The notes under the pieces are model-generated. The model searched no databases and was not told the origin of the DNA. It was given only the letters and a program-made list of their open reading frames with translations. Below are positions 6,421 through 12,629 of a DNA stretch of 13,906 bases, one piece after another. This DNA comes from Acidobacteriota bacterium (GTDB lineage: Bacteria > Acidobacteriota > Vicinamibacteria > Vicinamibacterales > Vicinamibacteraceae), in assembly GCA_023429845.1 (NCBI GenBank), contig JAEZCY010000134.1:1-13906 (forward strand), read 5' to 3'. Numbering within the stretch: the stretch's first letter is position 1; the number at the start of each line of letters is the position of its first letter. The position numbers were made by a program, and so were the translations under genes.

Positions 6421-7116
6421 GTGCCACGCAAGACCGGGCCGCTCCTGCCGCTGCCCGATGCTCGAGCCCGCCGCCGGTTCCGCACGACACTCCTCGCCTG
6501 GTATCGCATCCAGGGCCGTGATCTGCCGTGGCGATCCACCCGCGACCCGTACCACATCCTCGTTTCCGAGATCATGCTGCAACAGACGCAGGTGCACCGC
6601 GTGCTGCCCAAGTACCTGGAATGGCTGGAGAAGTTCCCGTCGTTCGAGGTCCTGGCCGACGCGCCCGAAGCCGACGTCGTGCAGACATGGCGGCCGCTCG
6701 GATACAACATCCGGCCCCGGCGCCTCCAGTCGATCGCGCGCGAGGCGGTGACGCGCTACGACGGCAAGCTGCCGTCCGACGAGGCCACGCTGCTGTCGTT
6801 CAAGGGAATCGGCGCATACACGGCCGGCGCCGTCAGGAGCTTCGCCTTCGGCAAGCGGGCGGCCATCCTCGACACGAACGTCGCGCGAGTGCTCTTCCGC
6901 GTGTTCATCGGCGATGGCGAGCCACGAGCGCACGCCATGCGGAAGCACCTCTGGGAGCTGTCGCGAGCCGTACTGCCGCACAAGCACGTGTTCGACTTCA
7001 ACCAGGCACTGATGGACTTCGGCGCCACCGTGTGTACGGCCCGCAAGCCGCTCTGCCTCCAGTGCCCGATGCGGCGCTCGTGCGCCTGGCGGGACGCCTC
7101 TGGCCGCGTGTCGTGA
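6421..7116 (+). CDS. mutY: A/G-specific adenine DNA glycosylase MutY, short form
   Basis: 231-residue base-excision repair enzyme of the HhH-GPD family; MutY removes adenine mispaired with 8-oxoguanine. Visible: SEIMLQQTQV with catalytic Glu50 and Gln-Gln 54-55; the helix-hairpin-helix FKGIGAYTAGAV (128-138), with Tyr133 where endonuclease III has its lyase Lys, arguing for a monofunctional MutY-type enzyme; ILDTNVARVL with the essential Asp151; LMDFGATVC and a complete [4Fe-4S] motif C205-x6-C212-x2-C215-x5-C221. The protein ends 10 residues after the last Cys, so the C-terminal Nudix-like domain that reads 8-oxoG in classical MutY (about 350 residues) is absent. The GTG at 6421 lies directly after a -10-like box; an open frame reaches upstream to 6319 but crosses that box. 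Convergent with the TMEM175 gene. Confidence 0.88.
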   Translation: MPRKTGPLLPLPDARARRRFRTTLLAWYRIQGRDLPWRSTRDPYHILVSEIMLQQTQVHRVLPKYLEWLEKFPSFEVLADAPEADVVQTWRPLGYNIRPRRLQSIAREAVTRYDGKLPSDEATLLSFKGIGAYTAGAVRSFAFGKRAAILDTNVARVLFRVFIGDGEPRAHAMRKHLWELSRAVLPHKHVFDFNQALMDFGATVCTARKPLCLQCPMRRSCAWRDASGRVS

Positions 7117-7140
7117 GCACGCCGATGCCGCACCCGCGCG

Positions 7141-7854
7141 TCACCCTGTAGCGGACGGCGGCGCCTCCGGGTCCTCGACGGCCGCGCGGCGACGACCGAA
7201 CACGCGCGGAGCGAGCAGACCGTAATAGACGTAGAAGGCCGGCCCGATCAGGGCATAACTGAGGCCGGACGCGCCACCCGTCCACGGCCCGGTTCCGAGC
7301 TGCGCCAGCGAGAGCGACAACAAGCCCACCGCCACATAGACGAAGCACGCGCCAAAATGCAGACGCAGGCGGTCGAGGTCCACACCGGCTTCAGGCGCGC
7401 GACGAAAGCAGACCAGCGCGCGCCAATGCAGCGACGCGAGGATCAGGAACACCGACATGAAGCCCACGCCATAGAGCGTCATGAGTGCGGGGACCTGCCG
7501 CGGGTCAACCCCGGAACCCTCGCCGCCAAACAACACACCCGTCGGCCCGAGCAGCATCGTCATCAGGAACTTCAACGGATAGACGTAGAACAGCACGAGG
7601 AACAGCAGCAGCCCGTTCAGCCAGATGGTGGGCCCGTCGTATATCCCGTACCGCTTGAAGAACTGATGGTGCTCCTGCCAGATCATCAGGAGGATGGCGA
7701 ACGATGCCGCGAACGCCGGCAGCGCGCGCACGCCCAGCATCATCTCGTCGAAGGTGCGTGGCACTTCGAGCGACACGACGAGCAGCGTCAGGGCAAACCC
7801 GAAGACCGCATCGCTGAACCCCTCGATGCGACCGACATCACGCGACACGGGCAT
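7141..7854 (-). CDS. TMEM175/DUF1211 family membrane protein, putative potassium channel
   Basis: 237-residue integral membrane protein with about six predicted hydrophobic helices. The family signature at the end of the N-terminus is RIEGFSDAVFGFALTLLVV: FSD is intact, but the common next Gly is Ala here. WQEHHQFFKRYG and the LFYVYPLKFL helix are also typical of bacterial TMEM175. Bacterial members have one six-helix repeat per chain and form tetrameric K+ channels. The C-terminal tail after FGRRR is cytosolic and disordered. The start ATG has AGGGGA 6 bases upstream, a good ribosome site. It faces mutY with a 24-base gap. Channel function is inferred from family; no regulation is visible. 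Confidence 0.8.
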   Translation of the reverse strand: MPVSRDVGRIEGFSDAVFGFALTLLVVSLEVPRTFDEMMLGVRALPAFAASFAILLMIWQEHHQFFKRYGIYDGPTIWLNGLLLFLVLFYVYPLKFLMTMLLGPTGVLFGGEGSGVDPRQVPALMTLYGVGFMSVFLILASLHWRALVCFRRAPEAGVDLDRLRLHFGACFVYVAVGLLSLSLAQLGTGPWTGGASGLSYALIGPAFYVYYGLLAPRVFGRRRAAVEDPEAPPSATG

Positions 7855-7990
7855 GCCTGGTCCCCTTCCAGCTGCTGGTCAGGCCTTGCGACCCGACCTT
7901 GCCATCCACACTCCGGCGTCCGGAGCATCCATCCTTGCTGGCCGCCGGCCAGCACTCACGACGCAGGCGGCCACCGTGGGCGAGGTGCGA
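7855..7990. other. Intergenic region upstream of the TMEM175 gene, with small hairpins
   Basis: Part of the 175-base gap between the Nudix gene and the TMEM175 gene. It contains two tight perfect hairpins: CTCCGG-CGT-CCGGAG (7911-7925) and GCTGGCC-GCC-GGCCAGC (7937-7953). I see no -10-like sequence and no open frame with family likeness; the TMEM175 promoter is presumably here but not recognisable. Confidence 0.4.
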
Positions 7991-8025
7991 CGTCGTCTGA
8001 CTCCCATCGCGTCGGTCCGACGACG
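7991..8025 (-). terminator. Possible terminator-like hairpin after the Nudix gene
   Basis: CGTCGTC (7991-7997) pairs with GACGACG (8019-8025), extended by GAC/GTC after one mismatch, with a 13-base loop. It begins 4 bases after the Nudix stop. No U-tract follows, so factor-independent termination is uncertain. Confidence 0.35.
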
Positions 8026-8029
8026 CCTG

Positions 8030-8431
8030 TCACTCATTCGGATCGCCGTGGCGTCCTGTCAGCAATGCGACAAGGTCGGCGTCCGCCTCCGGCAATTGCA
8101 GTGACGCGAGCTCGTCGCGGCGCACCCAGCGCATCTCCTGGCCGAGCTGCGGCAGAGGATCTCCGACCAACCGCGCCTCGAAGAAGTGCAGTTCCACGTG
8201 CAGGTCCGGGTACATGTGTCGGGTGGTGAGCACCAGCGGTCCCACGACAACGCCGCAGCCGAGTTCCTCGCGAATCTCGCGCACGAGCGCGTCCTCGACA
8301 CTCTCCCCGTGCTCGACCTTCCCGCCCGGAAACTCCCACAGTCCGCCGAGATGTGCAGCGGCGGCACGGCGGGTGAGAAGAAAGGCGTCGTCCCGCTCGA
8401 TCACTGCAGCGCTGACGATGATGGCGCGCAT
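8030..8431 (-). CDS. Nudix hydrolase, MutT-like (8-oxo-dGTP diphosphatase type)
   Basis: 133-residue single-domain Nudix hydrolase. The Nudix box is complete: G37-x5-E43-x7-R51-E52-I-x-E55-E56-x-G58, preceded by LWEFPGGK, the form common in MutT and CTP pyrophosphohydrolase relatives. It probably hydrolyses a nucleoside triphosphate such as 8-oxo-dGTP to the monophosphate; the exact substrate cannot be read from sequence. The open frame extends upstream into ygfZ, but the ATG at 8431 shares its A with the ygfZ stop (TGATG), marking translational coupling, and gives MRAIIVSAAVIERDD, a normal Nudix start. Its closeness to mutY suggests a shared role against oxidised guanine, though the two are in different transcripts. 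Confidence 0.9.
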   Translation of the reverse strand: MRAIIVSAAVIERDDAFLLTRRAAAAHLGGLWEFPGGKVEHGESVEDALVREIREELGCGVVVGPLVLTTRHMYPDLHVELHFFEARLVGDPLPQLGQEMRWVRRDELASLQLPEADADLVALLTGRHGDPNE

Positions 8432-9420
8432 CAGGGCAGCGGGTGAACGGTCGCGTCGTGGGTGCCGATGCCGACGACCGTGCCGGCCTGAGTCGCGTCG
8501 CGGTGAAGCATCGCGATCCCGAGCAGTCCGCCGCGCGCGGGCGACCAGCACGCACTCGTCACGGCGCCGACCTCTCGCTCGGCGAGCCGCACCGGCTCGC
8601 CTGGGCTCCATCCGGGCTCGTCGGAAGGACACGGCGCGTGCTCCACCCAGACGAGGCGCCGGGCCACTCGGCCCTGCCCGCGATGCAGGATCCGGATGAC
8701 GACTTCCTGACCCACGTAGCAGCCCTTGTCGAAACTTATCGCGCGCGACTCGATGCCGGCTTCGAGCGGAATCGTGTCCTCGTGCATGTCGACGCCGAAT
8801 CGGGGACGGCCCGCCTCGATGCGAGCCGTCTCCAGCAGCTGCTCACCTGCCATCGGCACGCGCGACTCCAGCGCCGGTCGCCACGCGGCAACCGCCTCTG
8901 CCGGGGCGAACATGTCGAAGCCTGCCACTCCGAACTCCGTGGTTCGCGCCACGAACCCGCCTGCGCTGGGAAGGGCGGCGTGACCATGGTCGGGGAGGGA
9001 CTCGAGGGACGCGACGGTCATGCCGCTGCATGCAGACACCACCGCGGCCGCACGAGGGCCGAGCACCGTGACGCAGCCGACCGCATCGGTGACGTCGAGG
9101 ACGGAGACGTCCTCCATGATCACGAACTGATCGAGGCGGCTGAGGAGCTGCGCGCGGGCGGCTGCGGCCGTCTCCAGGAGATAGGTGTCGCCCCTGTGGA
9201 ACACACGGAGGTCCGCCACCATGCGCCCCTGCGGCGTCAGATAGGCGGCATCGGCGCTCTGACCTGCCTGAAGGGACCTGACGTCCTGGGTCAGCAGCCC
9301 GTGCAGCCATTCGGCGGCATCAGGGCCGCGCACCTCGAGTCGCGCATCGCGCGTCGTGCGGTCGGCCCACACCGCATCGTCATGCAACGCGCGGTACTCG
9401 TTGTCGAAGGTCACCGTCAT
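8431..9420 (-). CDS. ygfZ: YgfZ/GcvT-domain folate-binding protein, Fe-S cluster maintenance
   Basis: 329-residue member of the YgfZ family: folate-dependent proteins with the fold of the glycine-cleavage T protein, needed for maintenance of some Fe-S enzymes and linked to tRNA modification in E. coli. The diagnostic motif K232-G-C-Y-V-G-Q-E239 is intact, with Cys234, the residue important for function in E. coli. The N-terminus EYRALHDDAVWADRTTRD and HGLLTQDV are typical, as are QGRMVADL and DQFVIMEDV. The start ATG has no clear Shine-Dalgarno. First gene of the pair with the Nudix hydrolase (1-base overlap). Divergent from the exported hydrolase across 31 bases. Since MutY carries a [4Fe-4S] cluster, a functional link is possible but speculative. 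Confidence 0.9.
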   Translation of the reverse strand: MTVTFDNEYRALHDDAVWADRTTRDARLEVRGPDAAEWLHGLLTQDVRSLQAGQSADAAYLTPQGRMVADLRVFHRGDTYLLETAAAARAQLLSRLDQFVIMEDVSVLDVTDAVGCVTVLGPRAAAVVSACSGMTVASLESLPDHGHAALPSAGGFVARTTEFGVAGFDMFAPAEAVAAWRPALESRVPMAGEQLLETARIEAGRPRFGVDMHEDTIPLEAGIESRAISFDKGCYVGQEVVIRILHRGQGRVARRLVWVEHAPCPSDEPGWSPGEPVRLAEREVGAVTSACWSPARGGLLGIAMLHRDATQAGTVVGIGTHDATVHPLP

Positions 9421-9451
9421 TCCGGGCTGTTATCCTGAGGAGATGCCTGCA
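9421..9451. promoter_or_regulatory. Very short divergent promoter region, ygfZ / hydrolase
   Basis: The gap is only 22-31 bases depending on the hydrolase start. On the plus strand it holds TATCCT (9431-9436) followed directly by GAGGAG (9437-9442). On the minus strand the same bases give GGATAAC, a possible -10, 8 bases before the ygfZ ATG. Any -35 elements must lie inside the opposite coding sequence. Confidence 0.35.
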
Positions 9452-11131
9452 ATGCTCCGCTATTGTACGTGCCTCCCCGTCCTCGTGGCCCTCGCCCTGG
9501 GCGTCCCGCTGGCGCGTGCGCAGCAGGCTTCCGAAGAGCAATGGACCGCGACCTTCCGCATCCTCCTCCAGGGCCGCAACGTCGGCACCGAGCAGGTCAC
9601 GGTCAGGCGCGACGCGTCCGGGCTCACGCTGCGGTCGTCGGGCGGCATGACCGGCGGCGGGTACGTGCTGCGCAGCGCCGAGATCGCGTATGCGCCAGAC
9701 GGTGCGCCGCTGGGTCTGAGGGTGGACGCCCGCCTCAAGGACCAGCCGCTGCTGATCGAGACGACCGTGGCCGGCGGCAAGGCCACGAGCCAGGTGACGC
9801 AGGGGGAGACGACGCGTGAGGTGGCGCACGACGTCGCGTCGAACGCGGTGCTCCTCCCCAACAACGTGTTCGGCGCCGCGCAGGGGCTGGCTTACCGGCT
9901 GCTGGCGCTGGAACCGGGGGCGACGCTGCCACTCTACGTCGCGCCGCAGGCGCAGGTGGAGGCCACCCTGTCAGCCGTCGGGGACGAGCGCATGCAGACG
10001 GCCGATGGCATGTACGAGGTGCGCCGGCACGTCGTCGATGTCGCCAACCCGGGGCAGCCGCTCGCGATCGTCGTCTGGGCCGAGGCCAGAACCGGACGCC
10101 TGATCCGCTATTCGATTGCCGCCGCGGGGGTGGACGTCGTCCGCGAAGACCTCACGAGCGTGTTCACGCGCGAGGTCAAGGAGTTCCGCGAGAACGACCA
10201 GACGGTGCAGATTCCGGCACTCGGGTTCAATCTCGGCGCCACCATCTCGCGCCCGGCCGGCAAGGTCGCGCCGGGGCGGAAAGACAAGGACGTCGTGAAG
10301 CTGCCTGCCGTCGTGCTCGTCGGCGGGTCCGGCAACCTCGATCGCGACTCGGTTGCGTACGGCATTCCGGTGATGGGGCAGCTGGCCGGCATGCTCGCGG
10401 ATGCCGGCTCGCTCGTCGTGCGCTACGACAAGAGGGGCGTCGGCCAGAGTGGCGGCCGTGCAGAGACGGCGTCGCTCTCCGACTACGCCGAGGACGTCCT
10501 GTCGGTCGTCAGGTGGCTGCGCAGGCAGAAGGACGTGGACGACAAGCGCGTGTACGTCGTCGGTCACAGCGAGGGCGGGGCGGTGGCGATGATCGCCGCG
10601 TCGCGCAGCAAGGACATCAAGGCCGTCGTGACGGTTGCCGCACCGGGCATGACGGGGAGTGAGCTCGTTCTCGAGCAGCAGCGCAGCGCGCTCGAGACGC
10701 TGAAGCTCACCGATGAGGAGAAGCAGCGGCGGGTGACGCTGCAGAAGCAGATCATGAACGCCGTGCTGAGCGGCGAGGGATGGGAAGGCGTTCCGGCGGC
10801 GCTGCGCGCGCAGTCGGACACGCCATGGTTCCGCAGCCTGCTCGCGTACGATCCGGCACCCGTCATGAAGAAGATGCAGCAGCCGCTGCTGATCGTGCAC
10901 GGCGAGCTCGACCGACAGGTGCCGCTGGCGAATGCGGAGCTCCTGAACGGACTTGCCGTTCAGCGCAAGAGGGGGACGGCAACCCTGGCGCTCGTACCTG
11001 GCGTGAACCACTTGCTCGTGCCGGCTGCGACCGGAGAGGTGTCCGAGTATCCGAACCTCTCCGACGCCCGCGTCAGTCCCGACGTCGCCAGGGCCATCGG
11101 CGACTGGCTGTCTCAGCTTCCCGTCAGGTAG
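9452..11131 (+). CDS. Exported alpha/beta hydrolase with N-terminal beta-rich domain
   Basis: 559-residue secreted serine hydrolase. A signal peptide is clear: LRYC, hydrophobic core LPVLVALALGVPL, then ARA before QQ (signal peptidase I type, cut after residue 23). Residues ~28-265 form a domain rich in predicted strands that I do not recognise by name; it may bind substrate or shape the export form. The hydrolase domain (~285-559) has oxyanion segment GGSG (291-294), VRYDKRGVGQSGG, nucleophile Ser373 in GHSEGG, Asp487 in HGELDRQVP and His520 in VPGVNHLL: a full catalytic triad. Substrate unknown (ester or peptide). I choose the ATG at 9452 because GAGGAG lies 9 bases upstream; an ATG at 9443 directly abuts it. 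The stop TAG lies within the repeat element that follows. Confidence 0.88.
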   Translation: MLRYCTCLPVLVALALGVPLARAQQASEEQWTATFRILLQGRNVGTEQVTVRRDASGLTLRSSGGMTGGGYVLRSAEIAYAPDGAPLGLRVDARLKDQPLLIETTVAGGKATSQVTQGETTREVAHDVASNAVLLPNNVFGAAQGLAYRLLALEPGATLPLYVAPQAQVEATLSAVGDERMQTADGMYEVRRHVVDVANPGQPLAIVVWAEARTGRLIRYSIAAAGVDVVREDLTSVFTREVKEFRENDQTVQIPALGFNLGATISRPAGKVAPGRKDKDVVKLPAVVLVGGSGNLDRDSVAYGIPVMGQLAGMLADAGSLVVRYDKRGVGQSGGRAETASLSDYAEDVLSVVRWLRRQKDVDDKRVYVVGHSEGGAVAMIAASRSKDIKAVVTVAAPGMTGSELVLEQQRSALETLKLTDEEKQRRVTLQKQIMNAVLSGEGWEGVPAALRAQSDTPWFRSLLAYDPAPVMKKMQQPLLIVHGELDRQVPLANAELLNGLAVQRKRGTATLALVPGVNHLLVPAATGEVSEYPNLSDARVSPDVARAIGDWLSQLPVR

Positions 11132-11142
11132 GGACGGCTCTC

Positions 11143-11184
11143 CGAGCCGTCTGTCTCCGCTGCCGAGCCGTCCGTCTCCGCTGT
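11143..11184. repeat. 21-bp tandem duplication inside the element
   Basis: Units 11143-11163 and 11164-11184 match at 19 of 21 positions; each begins CGAGCCGTC and contains GTCTCCGCTG. The duplication copies the right arm of the left hairpin, so GACGGCTC has two possible pairing partners (11144-11151 and 11165-11172). Confidence 0.85.
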
Positions 11185-11189
11185 TTGCC

Positions 11190-11237
11190 GCCGTGCAGAC
11201 GGCCCGCTGGGACGCCGTGCAGACGGCCCGCTGGGAC
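11190..11237. repeat. Perfect 24-bp tandem duplication inside the element
   Basis: Units 11190-11213 and 11214-11237 are identical. Each starts with a small hairpin GCCGT-GCAG-ACGGC and ends CCCGCTGGGAC, thus carrying the left arm of the right-end hairpin; only one right arm (11237-11245) exists. Confidence 0.9.
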
Positions 11238-11250
11238 AGCGGGCCCTACC

Positions 11251-12597
11251 TTACTCGTAGCGGAGGGCTTCGATGGGGTCGAGGCGTGACGCGCGCAGGG
11301 CGGGCAGCAGCCCGGCAACGATGCCGACGACCATGAGGATCGCCGTACACACACCGAGCAGTTCGAGCGACAGCACGAGGTGGATGTCGGTCTGGCGCGA
11401 CAGGTCGTCGAGCAGTTCGGCGAGGAACGGCCGCGGGCTGAACGTCCAGACCATCAGCCACGACGCCAGCACGCCCGCCGCGCCGCCGAGGAACGTGATG
11501 ATGAACGCCTCGACGAGGAACTGCAGCAGGATTTCGCGCCGGCGTGCGCCGAGAGCCTTGCGGATGCCGATCTCGCGGGTCCGTTCGGTGACCGACACGA
11601 ACATGATGTTCATGATGCCGACGCCGCCAATTGCCAGCGTCAGCACGCCGATGAACGTCAGGACGTACTGCAGGCCGCTGATGATCCCGTTGATCATCGC
11701 GACGTTCTCGACCGAGTCGTTGATGTTGACCGCGCGCTCGTCAGCCGCCTCGAACCGATACTTCTTCGCGAGCACTTCACGCACCTGGCGCAGCGCCCGG
11801 TCCTGCTGCAGTGGATTGACGGTCTGCAGCACGATCGTCGACACGTAGGTGGTGTCCTGCAGCTCGCCCATCGTCGTGTACGGGATGAAGGCACAGTACT
11901 TGTCGGGCGAGAAATACGAGGACATCTGCACCTTGTCTTCCATGACGCCCACGACCTCGAACGGCCTGTTGCCGATGCGCACCGTCTGCCCGACGGCCCG
12001 TTGCGCGCCGAACAGCTTGCGCGCGACCTCGTAGCCGAGGAACACGACGCGGCGGCGATCGGCGACGTCCTCGTCGGAGAGCCAGCGGCCCTGCCCCTTG
12101 GCCGGCCGCTCGCCGCGCATCGAGCCATACGAGACGTTGACGCCCCGCAACGCGAACGTGGACGACCGGTCACCATAGGTGATCGGCAGCCGGTTCATGT
12201 ACTCCGGGCTCGCGGACTTGATGACCGGCAACTCCGCCACCGCCGCCACGTCTTCCGGCTTCAGGCGTATCCGCCGGCCGGCGCGCTGGCCGCCCGCCTG
12301 CATGCTCGTCTGACCCGGGAACAACACGGCGACGCCATCGCCGAACGCGTTCCTGAAGCCGACCATGAGCGCGCCCTGGAAGCCGTTGCCATAGGCAAGC
12401 AGCATCACCACGGACACGATGCCCCACGAGATGCCGAGCATGGACAGCCCGGCGCGGAGGCGGTTGCGCGCCACCCCGTAGATCGCCTCGCGCATGACCT
12501 CCCTGAGCAGTTGCAGCGTACGCGCAGTGCCCCTGACGCGGCGCACCGGCGCTGCTGGAAGCGCGTTGTCGAGGGCAGCGAGTTCAGGAGGAGTCAT
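11251..12597 (-). CDS. ABC transporter permease, MacB type (FtsX-like C-terminus)
   Basis: 448-residue inner-membrane permease of the MacB/FtsX class, which couples a cytoplasmic ATPase to periplasmic export or lipoprotein/peptide handling. Topology fits: one helix near the N-terminus (LSMLGISWGIVSVVMLLAY, ~51-70), a long periplasmic MacB_PCD domain (~75-305), then three helices (~311-335, 357-384, 409-431). The cytosolic ERTREIGIRKALGAR (338-352) after the second helix is the usual ATPase-contact region. It ends LDPIEALRYE, as is normal for the family. An in-frame opening runs upstream through the next gene, but that is chance; the ATG at 12597 gives a short tail before the first amphipathic helix. 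It lies 32 bases after a paralogous permease and is probably in one operon with it. No ATPase gene is in the window; substrate unknown. Confidence 0.9.
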   Translation of the reverse strand: MTPPELAALDNALPAAPVRRVRGTARTLQLLREVMREAIYGVARNRLRAGLSMLGISWGIVSVVMLLAYGNGFQGALMVGFRNAFGDGVAVLFPGQTSMQAGGQRAGRRIRLKPEDVAAVAELPVIKSASPEYMNRLPITYGDRSSTFALRGVNVSYGSMRGERPAKGQGRWLSDEDVADRRRVVFLGYEVARKLFGAQRAVGQTVRIGNRPFEVVGVMEDKVQMSSYFSPDKYCAFIPYTTMGELQDTTYVSTIVLQTVNPLQQDRALRQVREVLAKKYRFEAADERAVNINDSVENVAMINGIISGLQYVLTFIGVLTLAIGGVGIMNIMFVSVTERTREIGIRKALGARRREILLQFLVEAFIITFLGGAAGVLASWLMVWTFSPRPFLAELLDDLSRQTDIHLVLSLELLGVCTAILMVVGIVAGLLPALRASRLDPIEALRYE

Positions 12598-12629
12598 GGG
12601 GGACGATGTCGCATGCCAATTGCCGTGTC

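Larger units (their letters stand above)
11127..11250. repeat. Intergenic palindromic element (124 bp) with terminal inverted repeats
   Basis: Bounded by GGTAGGG (11127-11133) and its exact inverse CCCTACC (11244-11250). Next to the left end is an 8-bp hairpin GACGGCTC-TCC-GAGCCGTC (11133-11151). Next to the right end is a 9-bp hairpin GGCCCGCTG-GGA-CAGCGGGCC (11225-11245). The middle has two tandem duplications. It fills the whole gap between two convergent genes: the hydrolase TAG is inside the left terminal repeat and the permease TAA touches the right one. A diverged copy occurs at 1840-1930. No coding capacity is seen. It may serve as a bidirectional terminator; it resembles a REP/MITE-type element in design, with no transposase in the window. 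Confidence 0.85.

Noticed and set aside
6317..6490. Upstream extension of hpnC to 6490
   Set aside because: It runs opposite the mutY start and promoter and has no similarity to HpnC, whose family start fits the GTG at 6316.
7911..7953. Two tight hairpins upstream of the TMEM175 gene taken as intrinsic terminators
   Set aside because: Neither is followed by a T-tract on either strand, so I report them only as intergenic structure.
11143..11237. Tandem repeats considered as a small CRISPR array
   Set aside because: Units are directly adjacent with no unique spacers, only two copies each, and no cas genes are nearby.
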